Positions 24,166 through 33,395 of a stretch of 64,000 nucleotides of DNA are shown here, one piece after another. How positions within the stretch are numbered: the stretch's first letter is position 1; each line of letters opens with the position of its first letter. Made by a program: the position numbers and the translations under genes. The notes under the pieces were generated by a model. It was not told where the DNA came from. It saw only the letters and a program-made list of their open reading frames with translations, and did not search any database. The DNA comes from Leptodactylus fallax (taxonomy: Eukaryota > Chordata > Amphibia > Anura > Leptodactylidae): NCBI GenBank assembly GCA_947044405.1, contig CAMRHE010000506.1, positions 248,001 to 312,000 on the forward strand. Reading direction: 5' to 3'.

Positions 24166-24804
24166 TAAAGGAGTGTGAACAGAGCCTTACTCCACAGCTA
24201 TTCATTGTAGGGACTCTCATAGAATGTCACTGTACTACGGTTGCTTTAGATAGGGCAGAAATGAAATCTTTACATACATTATATGTACGAGGAGATGATA
24301 GATGCTAGAATGGAGTGGGTAAAATTAAGTGCTGAATGGTATGGATCCAGTAGGTGGCGCTGCCTGCTGTAACTGTTAGTATGAGGCATCACCTGCTGCA
24401 CCCACGTCTAACCACGCTGGTTAGGGATGCATATAGGAGAGACATAGTTAGCCTCTACATCAAGAATGCAACATCCGAAAATGCTGAGACTCTGGGTATG
24501 TTAGCTGTGATGGGCTGGCAGGCAGAGCTCGCCAGATTACACAGCAAACACCCCTACCTACTGGATTCGTGACACACATGATTTAAACCACTCCATTCTA
24601 AACTCAACCATGAGGAGACATAGTGAATGCCAGAATTTCAACGTCAAAATGTTTTTGTGACTTTTTGGGTTTATTTGTGCAACATTTTGCAACTTTACAT
24701 TTTTACACCTCTCATTTCACTTTGAAGAGTGGGTAGTAAAATAGACATTATCAAATGCGATTTTTATAAAGTTGCAAAAATTTGTCGCCATCTCATGCCA
24801 CTAT
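24166..24804. other. Unrecognised sequence with a CTCF-like site
   Basis: A 72-codon frame (24354-24572) lacks recognisable motifs, and its start lies inside the CTCF-like motif. No other feature identified. Confidence 0.45.
24347..24361 (+). promoter_or_regulatory. CTCF core motif (candidate insulator site)
   Basis: CCAGTAGGTGGCGCT matches all fifteen positions of the IUPAC core CCASYAGRKGGCRSY. It is in sequence not assigned to any element here. Motif evidence only: binding depends on chromatin and methylation, and such matches also occur by chance or within repeats. Confidence 0.45.
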
Positions 24805-24805
24805 A

Positions 24806-26370
24806 CAGTGGGGAAAAAAAAGTATTTAGTCAGCCATGAGGCCGACCTGTAATTGACATCATAGGTAGACCTCAACTATGAGAGACAAAATGAGAAAACA
24901 AATCCAGAAAATCACATTGTCTGATTTTTAAAGAATTTATTTCCAAATTATGGTGGAAAATAAGTATTTGGTCAATAACAAAAGTTCATCTCAATACTTT
25001 GTTATATATCCTTTGTTGGCAATGACAGAGGTCAAACGTTTTCTGTAAGTCTTCACAAGGTTGGCACACACTGTTGCTGGTATGTTGGCCCATTCCTCCA
25101 TGCAGATCTCCTCTAGAGCAGGGATGTTTTGGGGCTGTCGCTGTCACTTTCAACTCCCTCCAAACGTTTTCTATGGGGCTGAGATCTGGAGACTGACTAG
25201 GCCACTCCAGGACCTTGAAATGCTTCTTACGAAGCCGCTCCTTCGTTGCCCTGGCGGAGTGCTTGGGATCATTGTCATGCTGAAAGACCCAGCCATGTTT
25301 CATCTTCAATGCCCTTACTGATAGAAGGAGGTTTGCACTCAAAATCTCACGATACATGGCCCCATTCATTCTTTCATGTACACGGATCAGTCGTCCTGGT
25401 CCCTTTGCAGAGAAACAGCCCCAAAGCATGATGTTGCCACCCCCATGCTTCACAGTAGGTATGGTGTTCTTTGGATGCAACTCAGCATTCACTCTCCTCC
25501 AAACACGACGAGTTGTGTTTCTACCAAACAGTTCTACTTTAGTTTCATCTGACCATATGACATTCTCCCAATACTCTTCTGGAACATCCAAATGCTCTCT
25601 AGCAAACTTCAGACGGGCTCGGATATGTACTGGCTTAAGCAGGAGGACACGTCTGGCACTGCAGGATCTGAGTCCCTGGCGGCGTAGTGTGTTACTGACG
25701 GTAGCCTTTGTTACGTTAGTCCCAGCTTTCTGCAGGTCATTCACTAGGTTCCCTCGTGTGGTTCTGGGATTTTTGCTCACCGTTCTTGTGATCATTTTGA
25801 CCCCACGGGGTGATATATTGCGTGGAGCCCCTGATGGAGGGAGATTATCAGTGGTCTTGTATGTCTTCCATTTTCTAATTATTGCTCCCACAGTTGATTT
25901 CTTCACACCAAGCTGCTTGCCTATTGCAGATTCAGTCTTCCCAGCCTGGTGCAGGTCTACAATTTTGTTTCTGGTGTCCTTCCACAGCTCTTTGGTCTTC
26001 CCCATAGTGGAGTTTGGAGTGTGACTGTTTGAGGTTGTGGACAGGTGTCTTTTATACTGATAACAATGTCAAACAGGAGCCATTACTACAGGTAATGAGT
26101 GGAGGACAGAGGAGCCTCTTAAAGAAGAAGTTACAGGTCTGTGAGAGCCAGAAATCTTGTTTGTTTGTAGGTGACCAAATACTTATTTTCCACCATAATT
26201 TGCAAATAAATTCTTTAAAAATCAGACAATGTGATTTTCTAGATATGTTTTCTCATTTTGTCTCTCATAGTTGAGGTCTACCTATGATGTCAATTACAGG
26301 CCGGCCTCATCTTTGTAAGTGGGAGAACTTGCACAATTGGTGGATGACTAAATACTTTTTTTCCCCACTG
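24806..26370 (-). mobile_element. Tc1-like DNA transposon, 1,565 bp
   Basis: Starts CAGTGGGGAAAAAAAAGTAT and ends in its inverse, with TA at 24804-24805 and 26371-26372. Inverted repeats are long (about 200 bp) and near-identical over the portion containing CATCATAGGTAGACCTCAAC. The left arm lacks a block of about 34 bp that the right arm has (containing CCAATTGTGCAAGTTCTCCC). A minus-strand transposase fills the centre. This family is distinct from those at 2665 and 7512. Confidence 0.96.
24986..26005 (-). CDS. Tc1-like transposase, nearly complete, C-terminus frameshifted
   Basis: A 339-codon frame starts [21 protein letters not shown] paired-like DNA-binding region comes first (helix-turn-helix near 25-50, second near 90-115), then the DDE domain with [11 protein letters not shown] (first Asp), QHDNDPKH (second Asp) and SPIENVW (Glu), DD34E spacing. 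After [11 protein letters not shown] the last 50 or so residues are in the wrong frame: the adjacent frame from about 25140 down to its stop at 24991 encodes the expected ending ([14 protein letters not shown], then [12 protein letters not shown]). A single-base shift near 25135-25160 thus replaces the normal C-terminus. Catalytic residues remain, but activity is doubtful. It acts on its own inverted repeats at TA sites. Confidence 0.93.
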   Translation of the reverse strand: MGKTKELWKDTRNKIVDLHQAGKTESAIGKQLGVKKSTVGAIIRKWKTYKTTDNLPPSGAPRNISPRGVKMITRTVSKNPRTTRGNLVNDLQKAGTNVTKATVSNTLRRQGLRSCSARRVLLLKPVHIRARLKFAREHLDVPEEYWENVIWSDETKVELFGRNTTRRVWRRVNAELHPKNTIPTVKHGGGNIMLWGCFSAKGPGRLIRVHERMNGAMYREILSANLLLSVRALKMKHGWVFQHDNDPKHSARATKERLRKKHFKVLEWPSQSPDLSPIENVWRELKVTATAPKHPCSRGDLHGGMGQHTSNSVCQPCEDLQKTFDLCHCQQRIYNKVLR

Positions 26371-26372
26371 TA

Positions 26373-26895
26373 TATAGTAGAGTAAAATCTCACAGCAAAA
26401 GTGTTAATCTTAGTAAAGTGCTGCATTTATCGAATATCATGCAACTTTGGATAATTTTAGCACAAATGGCCAAAAAGTAGACTCCAGCAAAACTGACTAA
26501 AAATTCCTATCGTGATAAATCTCCCCCAACATCGATGATTGTGACAAACTGCAAAATTGCCGGCTATGTAATATAGACCTAGTGACAAATAATCTCAGTT
26601 TTGATCCTTTCTTCTCATTTTAGCTCATCTGCTAATGCGGAGAGCGTCTTCCATGAAGATGAGGTACATCGCTGCATTAATAAGTAATCAGCAGATTCAG
26701 CCTCCTTATAAATGCATTCAGCTAAGGATGTATTCATATGCATGAGCAGCAGCTTCTAGGTTAAGCTATGGCTCAGTGAACAGAATGTAACAGCAGTAAC
26801 AAGTAGAAGATCCAATTGCACATCATGTGCCACGTAAGAAGATTTTTCCATTAAGCTGAGGTGCCATTTTTGTAGAACTGGTGGCTTCTTAGTTA
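26373..26895. other. Unique-looking sequence, no gene
   Basis: No repeat or frame recognised. Bases 26590-26870 are AT-rich and complex (for example GCATTAATAAGTAATCAGC), reminiscent of conserved non-coding DNA, but conservation cannot be judged from one sequence. Confidence 0.4.
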
Positions 26896-27272
26896 TTAAA
26901 GAGGTTTGCTGAGACTTATACTGTATATCGATGACCTATCTGTAGGTTAGATCACCATTATGTGATTGGTGAAGTTTTGACACCCGGGACTCCCGCTGAC
27001 CAGCTGACAGTAGAGGCCGCAGCATTCAGGTGAGTGCTGTGTCCTCTTCACAGAATACCTGTACATATCATAGGGTCTCTGCCAGGTTTTGCAGCTCAGT
27101 TGAATGGGAATGAGGTGTTGCTGTACCCTGTGACGTATTAAAGTGATGTCATCGGGACAGAGAAGCGCCACAGTCTCTTCAAACAGCCAATATGTGGTGC
27201 TCCTCGGTGTCAGATCCCCTCCGATCACATAGGATAGGTCATCAATATTCAATTCCCAGAAAACCTCTTTAA
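26896..27272. mobile_element. TTAA-flanked foldback MITE, ATTGATGACCTATC family
   Basis: TTAA at 26896-26899 and 27269-27272. Ends AGAGGTTTGCTGAGA and, inverted, AGAGGTTTTCTGGGA; subterminal CGATGACCTATCTGTAGG pairs with CCTATGTGATCGG-adjacent GATAGGTCATCAATATT. Relatives at 41008-41372 and, truncated, 9340-9425. The next MITE begins at the shared TTAA. Confidence 0.8.
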
Positions 27273-27494
27273 GGCTGAGGCCCCACATTGCGGAAACGCA
27301 GCTTTTCTTTATTGCAGGTTTCGTTGTGGTTTTTTGAGCCAAAGCCAACAATGGCTACAAAAGGAATGGGAAATATAAAGGAAGTGCTTATACTTTTACC
27401 TTCTGCTCAATCCACTCCTGGCTTTGGCTCAAAAAACCACAACAAAATCTGCAATGAAAAAAGCTGCTTTTCCGCAACGTGGGACCTTAGCCTA
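27273..27494. mobile_element. Foldback MITE, GGCTGAGGCCCCAC family
   Basis: Left GGCTGAGGCCCCACATTGCG and right CGCAACGTGGGACCTTAGCC pair. Inner arms TTTTTTGAGCCAAAGCCAAC and CCTGGCTTTGGCTCAAAAAA pair too, so most of the element is palindromic. Same family as 9103, 10960, 11103 and 14345. Confidence 0.75.
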
Positions 27495-27818
27495 CAGAAG
27501 ACACTCAATAAGTAATGGTTATCATCCTATTCAAGATAAATACAACCGTATGGTCACTCTTCCAATTGTCACTTTTTAAAAAAAAAAAAAAAGTATACTA
27601 TGGCAAAACCAATAATTGCCAGTAAATCTGTGACAGGTGAGATCCCTAGCTAGCATGTATGTATTATATCATGTAAGCTTTGCCTCTTGAAGGTCACAAG
27701 CCACTTTCTTCTATGACAGATGGTGCTGAGCCATGGTTAATAGTGGAAGTGAAGAAGCCTATTAACTATAAGGCCTAGTGATACGGCTTTTAGCCTAGTA
27801 TTAGCTGCCAGTGATATG
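27495..27818. other. Unrecognised sequence
   Basis: Contains a short poly-A at about 27578-27591. No gene or element recognised. Confidence 0.5.
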
Positions 27819-27999
27819 GTTTTGACCAGGGGGGTGCAGAGGTAGCAATTGCTACTGCATCCTGGAGCCTGAGGGGACCCAAAGGCCTCTCAACAACATA
27901 AGAAAATGCCAGCATTATAGACAGCACATAGTAAGTGTAGCCCCATTACATATTTTGCACTGGGGCCCAGGAGCTTCAAGTTACATTTCTGGTTTTGAC
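27819..27999. mobile_element. hAT MITE, 165 bp, perfect 8-bp target duplication
   Basis: GTTTTGAC at 27819-27826 and 27992-27999 flanks an element running CAGGGGGGTGCAGAGGTAGC to CAAGTTACATTTCTG. Eight-base duplications and CAG...CTG ends are hAT hallmarks. The interior (GCATTATAGACAGCACATAG, CCCATTACATATTTTGCA) is shared with the inverted relative at 30214-30376. No coding capacity. Confidence 0.88.
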
Positions 28000-28154
28000 C
28001 CTGGAAATGCTATAACCACGCAGTTGCCACCAGTGCATAATAGTATCTAGAGCTGCCAGCTGCACTGCATGTTGTGGGCCCAGGGGTCCCTGGTTGGAGG
28101 TATTGCTCTAAGCCTTGAAGCACATCTGGGATGTACTTGTGCAATAAAGCACTA
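28000..28154. other. Unrecognised short stretch
   Basis: Nothing identified between two MITEs. Confidence 0.4.
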
Positions 28155-28346
28155 AGGCTATGTTGACATCGGCATCGGAGACTCCACTAGGAGCCTCTGT
28201 TGCAGATTCCATCAAAAATTGTGGACAATATACATTTTTATGGCAAAATGACAGACAATATAAAGTATACCTGGTGCATACCATTATAGTATATGGCGAT
28301 AACGGATCGGAAAAACAGAAATCCCATCGGAGATGTGAACAGTGCC
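28155..28346. mobile_element. MITE with GGCTATGTTGACATC / GATGTGAACAGTGCC ends
   Basis: Ends pair imperfectly (GGCTATGTTGACATCGGCAT against inverted GGCACTGTTCACATCTCCGA). Fits the family at 13819-14020 and 38026-38272. No coding capacity. Confidence 0.55.
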
Positions 28347-28885
28347 TAACCCATGAATACCGGGTGTGGCAGCCTCGGGTACAATTTATCTGCAACTTTT
28401 TTCACTGCAAATTCTCATACAAAATGTCATGAAAGTTGCATATATAATTTATTAATATTTTCATGCCACATTTTTAGGTGATCAATGCCAGTGGACAGAA
28501 TGGGACAGGGATCAAGGCGGGCTGGGGCAGGGACACTTTGGTGCATCAGATTTATTATAACTCTGTTGGGCCAAATTCTGAAATCTACCCTTCTTTTGAG
28601 ATATAAAGTTGGCATTCAGAGTGCTCACAGTGCTTCAATGCCTGAAAAAGGGCATATTTTTACCAGAAACATTGTTTTATGCACAGCAATAGGTCAATAG
28701 GTGGTTACAATAAAATCTTAAAAGTGCAAGTCTTTCTTGTGAGCACTGTCTCTAACATACCTACCAACCCAACTGGATTCAGCGGGAAATCCCTGGATTT
28801 CTGGTGCTGTTCTTCTTTCCCAAGCGGCAGGAGGTATGTACCAGCTTCAACTCATCTGAATTCTGGGCCAATATGGCTAACATAT
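28347..28885. other. Unrecognised sequence
   Basis: No gene; frames of 60-110 codons lack motifs, and the 110-codon frame at 28679-29011 runs into the SINE. Confidence 0.5.
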
Positions 28886-29040
28886 GGCGGGATGGTGGCA
28901 AAGTGTTTAGCACTGTTGCCTTGTAGGTGGGGACCCGGGTTCAAATCTGACCAAGGGCGGCATCCACATGGAGTTTGCTCTGGTTTCTTCCCACATGGAA
29001 AAATATACTGATATGTAAATTGGCTTCCTTGTGGGTGTTG
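28886..29040 (+). mobile_element. tRNA-headed V-type SINE fragment
   Basis: An internal RNA polymerase III promoter is visible: box A-like TGGCAAAGTGTTTAGCA and box B GGTTCAAATC at about 28939. The central part (ACATGGAGTTTGCTCTGGTT, TTTCTTCCCACATGG, TAAATTGGCTTCC) matches the V-SINE body order. No clear 3' tail or target duplication. SINEs are copied by a partner LINE enzyme. Confidence 0.75.
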
Positions 29041-29146
29041 AGGATGACCCTACTCCACAACGCCTCCTGCGCTTTCAGTCCCTTGTGTAACATTATACTA
29101 TGAGGGCTGCATAGAGGGGGAAGTTTACTATGGTGGGCATATGGAC

Positions 29147-29352
29147 CATGATATTATGTTGGGGCCACCAAAGCAGCCATATACTGTATGGGGCAAAAAG
29201 GGACAAGGCTTGGAATGGGTTTAGACAAAGTCCTGCCATGGGCAGGGCTAGCATGATACTATGTTGGGGCCAATAAAGGAGCCATATGCTGTGTGGGGCA
29301 CAAAGGGACAAGGCTTGGAATGGGTGGAAAAAAAGGCCCACCATGGGCAGGG
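29147..29352. repeat. Tandem duplication, two units of 105 bp
   Basis: CATGATATTATGTTGGGGCC at 29147 and CATGATACTATGTTGGGGCC at 29252 start two copies, each containing GGGACAAGGCTTGGAATGGG and ending near CCATGGGCAGGG. Copies differ at several positions. Confidence 0.9.
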
Positions 29353-30213
29353 TAGAGGCATTTCTTACAATACGTAAATTTGCTGATTTTATCCATCTTT
29401 CAGTCCTTTGAGAGTTGGGATGTATGGAGTCTCTATTATTCTTGAAGACGCATGGCGGGAAGGTCTAAAGGGACAGGCACCTGTATATAGCAGGTCTGTT
29501 GTATATTGCTTATAATGTATTAAGGACAGTCATGCTTCTGTCTACCTACAAGAAGTCAGTACTTAGCGCTGGCCTTTTCCTACTTTAACCTCTTTGTACT
29601 TGAAGTTTAATAGATTTGTAGCCCATGAGCGTGGACACAATAGAGCCGGTCACCATGGCTTGTACACACCCTGTAGTGCTAATAATTGATTGTAACCATT
29701 GAAAAACCATCTGCGGCGATGGGAGCGTCTTAAACTGTAATTTTCACAAGACGATCCCTGTCAGCGAGCCCTTTCTGAGGGTGTTTGTTGAGCTATAATT
29801 GCACTGCCCTAAGTTCCCTGTCACATTAGTGCTGACTCGTTGACTGTCATGCCGTTTTAAATCACTTTTACACAATTGCTGGCAAGTCCCAAGCTATAAA
29901 AGGATTTCCAATCCTATACTGCTAAGCCAGATGTGAAATATGCAAAAGTAAAGAGAAACAGAAGGAGTGCATCATGAGGCAATACCGCAGGGAATCAAGT
30001 GACGAAAAAAAGAAAAAAGCCATCTCGAAGGCATGCACCCCCCCATCCTCAGCGATGTGGTGAAGCTGTGATGACTTGGATAATGCCTACCAGGGTTTTA
30101 CTAAGTAAATAACATCATACGGACCCCAGGGAAATAATAATGTTGAATGCTTTATGAAATTTTTCACACTTGATTCTGCAAGGATTCCCCGTCTCCTGAC
30201 GTAAACCTCAGAT
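29353..30213. other. Unique-looking AT-rich sequence
   Basis: No gene or repeat identified. Bases 29590-29920 have homeodomain-like cores (GCTAATAATTGATTGTAAC) and no similarity to other parts of the window, making them the best of the conserved non-coding candidates on appearance. Confidence 0.4.
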
Positions 30214-30376
30214 CAGAGGCTCAACTTGAAGCTCCTAGGCTCCAATGCAAAATATGTAATGGGGTCCCCACTTACCATGTGCTGTCTTCTTATGTTTTAG
30301 AGAGTGCCTTGGGCCCCCTCTGGCTTCAGGGCTCGGTTGCAATTACTACCTCTGCACCCCTATAGCTACACCCCTG
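30214..30376. mobile_element. hAT-like MITE, inverted relative of 27827-27991
   Basis: Runs CAGAGGCTCAACTTGAAGCT to CACCCCTATAGCTACACCCCTG-type end. Interior GCAAAATATGTAATGGGGTC and GCAATTACTACCTCTGCACC are the reverse-orientation equivalents of the 27827 element. Flanking octamers (CCTCAGAT/TCTTACAT) agree only partly, so the duplication has decayed or the end is misplaced. Confidence 0.7.
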
Positions 30377-30964
30377 TCTTACATGTATTTGTTTGAAGAT
30401 GACCTGTTTTAGTTAAAACTTGTATTCCTTATAGTGGGGCCAGATTTAGACAAAGTGTGGCCCTGGGCAAAATTAATCTTGGGGACCCCAAATGCCAAAA
30501 TATTGTACCAATAACACAGTCACATACTATACACTTTAGTCACAGTCACGACACATAGACAAATATTACCATTAATGGCTCTACACTATAAAAATGCCAA
30601 CCCTAGTGCCCCTAAAAACATTATGGAGGGCATTTTTATAGTGTTGGGTTCCAAAGAGGTTGTTAAAAGAGGATTTGGGAGTGCTTACATGCCCAGTACT
30701 ATACAGAAAGTGTACATTGCTGGAAGCAGGTGGCTCCGTATATAGGATAGTGGCCAATTCCCAGTTTAGCTTCCATTCACTTCAGTGGGCGCAAAGCTGC
30801 AGTAATGCTGTATGACCATTACACAATTTCCAGAGCCTGGCAGTACCAGGCCTGGCAGCAGTCCTAAACAACTGTTCCACACTGCCCCAAAACAGTAGTT
30901 ATTTATTATATACCCACAGACAGTAAAAATGCTCACCATTGTGTCTGCTAACAGTAAAATAATG
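30377..30964. other. Unrecognised sequence
   Basis: GGGGCCAGATTTAGACAAAG (30435) and nearby text look like another repeat end, but no full element could be delimited. Confidence 0.45.
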
Positions 30965-31320
30965 TTTCCTTAATAGCAAAATGGTGCTCCCAAATAGCTA
31001 AACAGTGCTCCCTATAACCAAATAGTGCCCCATAGATCCAAATAATGCCCCCTTAGTGCCGAATAGTGCCCCCCAAATGTATATATTGCTCCATAGATCT
31101 AAATAATGCCCCTCAAATTCATATATTGCCCCATAGATCTAAATAATGTCTCCTTAGTGCTATATAATGCCTCCATAGATCCAAATAATTCCCCTTAGTG
31201 CTGAATGGTGCCCCCAAATCCAAACAGTGTCCAAGAGATCCATATAGTATCCTCATAGATCCAAATAATGGCCACATAGTGCCCTGCAAATTGTGTACCC
31301 CAGATCCATATAGTGCCCTA
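30965..31320. repeat. Degenerate minisatellite, period about 20 bp
   Basis: CATAGATCCAAATAATGCCC-like units recur at 31031, 31092 and 31132 and continue to about 31320, with intervals near multiples of 20. Interrupted at its right edge by the L1 fragment. Confidence 0.75.
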
Positions 31321-32550
31321 TGACTCCAATCTCGAGCAACCCGGACTTCCCTGCTGCACTTCACTCCTCTTTTCTCTTTCATTCCGTGGGCCAACCCACC
31401 CCCCGATTTTATCAGGTCATGTCAGCCTCTTCCCTCCTCGCCTGCTCAGAGTTGCTCGATACGGCCCCACACCCTGATTCCACTGCCTCACAATGGCAGT
31501 ATACCCAGCTCTCTCATTTCTACTCTACTCTAAAGACGTCCCATGACCTTCATAGGGCATTATTGCCTTTTGAACGTTTGTGTCTCTCATCTAATGCGCC
31601 AACTCATACTGTCTCACTTATCTATGGCATGCTCATAGAGGATTCCGGCAACAATTTACCAATATTCATGGGCAGTTGGGAAGGGGAATTGGGAGACTCG
31701 TTCCCGCCAGACGCGTGGTCCTCAGCCTATCAGGTGTGTCACAAATTCTCTATCTCTTGCAAAGCGCAGGAGACAAACTATAAGACCCTTACTAAGTGGT
31801 ACAGAGTCCCCTCTGTCCTTCATGAGATTTACCCCTCCGCTTCGGACCGATGCTGGAGATGTAACATTGACCAGGACACGATGGCGCACGTCTGGTGGGG
31901 ATGTATACTACTAAGCCCCTTTTGGTATTACTCAGATGGTCACTGGCATTGCTTTGGAGGATGACCCTGCTCTCCTGCTACTTTCTATCTTCCCGCGAAA
32001 GAAGCACACTCGTAAGGTTTTAGGCTTCCGGTTAGTAATATTGGCAAGATCCGTTATCCCTAGACTGTGGAAATCCTCAATGCCCCCTTCTCTGCTGTCT
32101 TGGCTTCAGGAGGTTCTAAGCATATGCAGCATGGAAACTCTGCTTGCAGAAATGTAACATGACGATAGAGCCCATCAGCAAACGTGGCTCCCGTGGAACG
32201 TTTACTATTACTCCACTGAATTCCGGTCTGCCTTCCTCTCTATATCCTCTTGATTCTGCCTTTCTCCCCCCTCCTTTTGTTGCTTTTTCTTCTTCCGTTC
32301 CACCATGACATTAGGAATGTTTATCATTATTTTTGTCCCTTAATTAAGTACTTGTATCTGCTGCGACAGAGTTATTGTTTCCCTCCTTTCCCAAAGTTCC
32401 CCCCTGTGCCCTACCTGCCATCTCTTGTTCTACCTACCCTCCCTCCCATCCCCTGACCTTCCCTTTGCCATGTACCCCTTTATTGTTGATGTCTTGTTTG
32501 ACCTCTTCTTTGTGTTATAACAATAATTCAATACAATTCTTAATGTTAAA
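31318..32550 (+). mobile_element. 5'-truncated L1-like LINE
   Basis: The coding remnant (31320-32157) is followed by about 390 bp of pyrimidine-rich 3' UTR ending near ACAATTCTTAATGTTAAAG. No long poly-A and no clear target duplication remain. Same superfamily as the insertion at 57051-59157 but a different copy. Confidence 0.8.
31320..32157 (+). pseudogene. L1-like ORF2 C-terminal remnant
   Basis: The first frame (to 31964) contains TKWYRVPSVLHEIYP and the zinc-knuckle-like segment CWRCNIDQDTMAHVWWGC (C-x2-C-x8-H-x4-C) followed by FW, characteristic of the end of L1 ORF2. A frameshift with small loss near 31925-31940 moves the end to a second frame: VTGIALEDDPALLLL, then KVLGFRLVILARSVIPRLWK, closing at 32157. 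The reverse transcriptase and endonuclease domains are absent. Confidence 0.85.
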
Positions 32551-33095
32551 GAAGAGCTGATAGAAAATTGTTATTTTATTACGAGTGTTTACATGTCAGG
32601 TCTATGATACTACTGTAGGTCCTCTTCAACTAATTTCACCGTCACATGTAGGCTCTCATGTTTAAAAACACTTACCATATGTTGTATGTTTTATTACTGG
32701 ATGCCTTTGTATGGAATCTGTACAAAAAATAAGCAAAAAAAAAATCCATTCAAACAGAGGCCCAAAGGACATGGAGGTTATGGATCTGTTGATGTACTGT
32801 TACAAGTTTTCATGGTAAATGGGTCACTGAAACACAGGTTCTCCTGCATGTGCCATCTAGTTTTTGGATACTTTACGACCTTGGAGAGATCTACTGTAAT
32901 TTAGAAGGCTGTAAAGATGTACCACAATAAAACTAAACATGACCCCAAGAGGGCACATAAATTTTTTTACTTTGTTAAACAATACCATCAGTGTGCCCGT
33001 ATTAATAGTGCTATTCGAGTGTCCCACAACAGTGACAGCCACAGGATCCAATAATAATTCCAGGACCCCCCAATTATAATGACAGCCATATACCC
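32551..33095. other. Unrecognised sequence
   Basis: No gene or repeat identified; A-rich patch at about 32727-32742. Confidence 0.5.
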
Positions 33096-33395
33096 TTAAA
33101 GAGAGTCTGTCACCAGAAGATACAGAGGTTAGGGTCACCTGAATCAAACTGTGTTTCCCCCTTGTGAATTGCTGCCTCCGTTGCTGGAATATTGCTGTTT
33201 TTGTCAATATGAGGGTAATGAGGGCATTGCCATTGCTCCAAAGAGCTCATTTGTATATTGATAAAGCAGCAATATCTCGGCAACAATGGCACCAATTCAC
33301 AAGGGGAAAACACTGCTTGATTCAGGTGACCCTAATCTATATATCTGAAGAGCTTTGCTGATATGCTGAGATCTGGTTCTGGTGACTCGCCTTAA
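33096..33395. mobile_element. TTAA-flanked foldback MITE, 292 bp
   Basis: TTAA at 33096-33099 and 33392-33395. Tips AGAGAGTCTGTCACCAGAA and, inverted, GGCGAGTCACCAGAACC; inner arms GGTTAGGGTCACCTGAATCA and TGATTCAGGTGACCCTAATC, and AATTCACAAGGGGAAAACAC with its partner. Almost fully palindromic. A half-copy is at 53826-54010. No coding capacity. Confidence 0.8.

Noticed and set aside
24354..24572. 72-codon frame as a small gene
   Set aside because: No recognisable motif; its start overlaps a CTCF-like motif and there is no supporting context.
25356..26024. 222-codon plus-strand frame
   Set aside because: Antisense to the Tc1 transposase; no recognisable domain.
28889..28955. tRNA gene
   Set aside because: Box A and B are present but no cloverleaf can be formed; the following sequence is SINE body.
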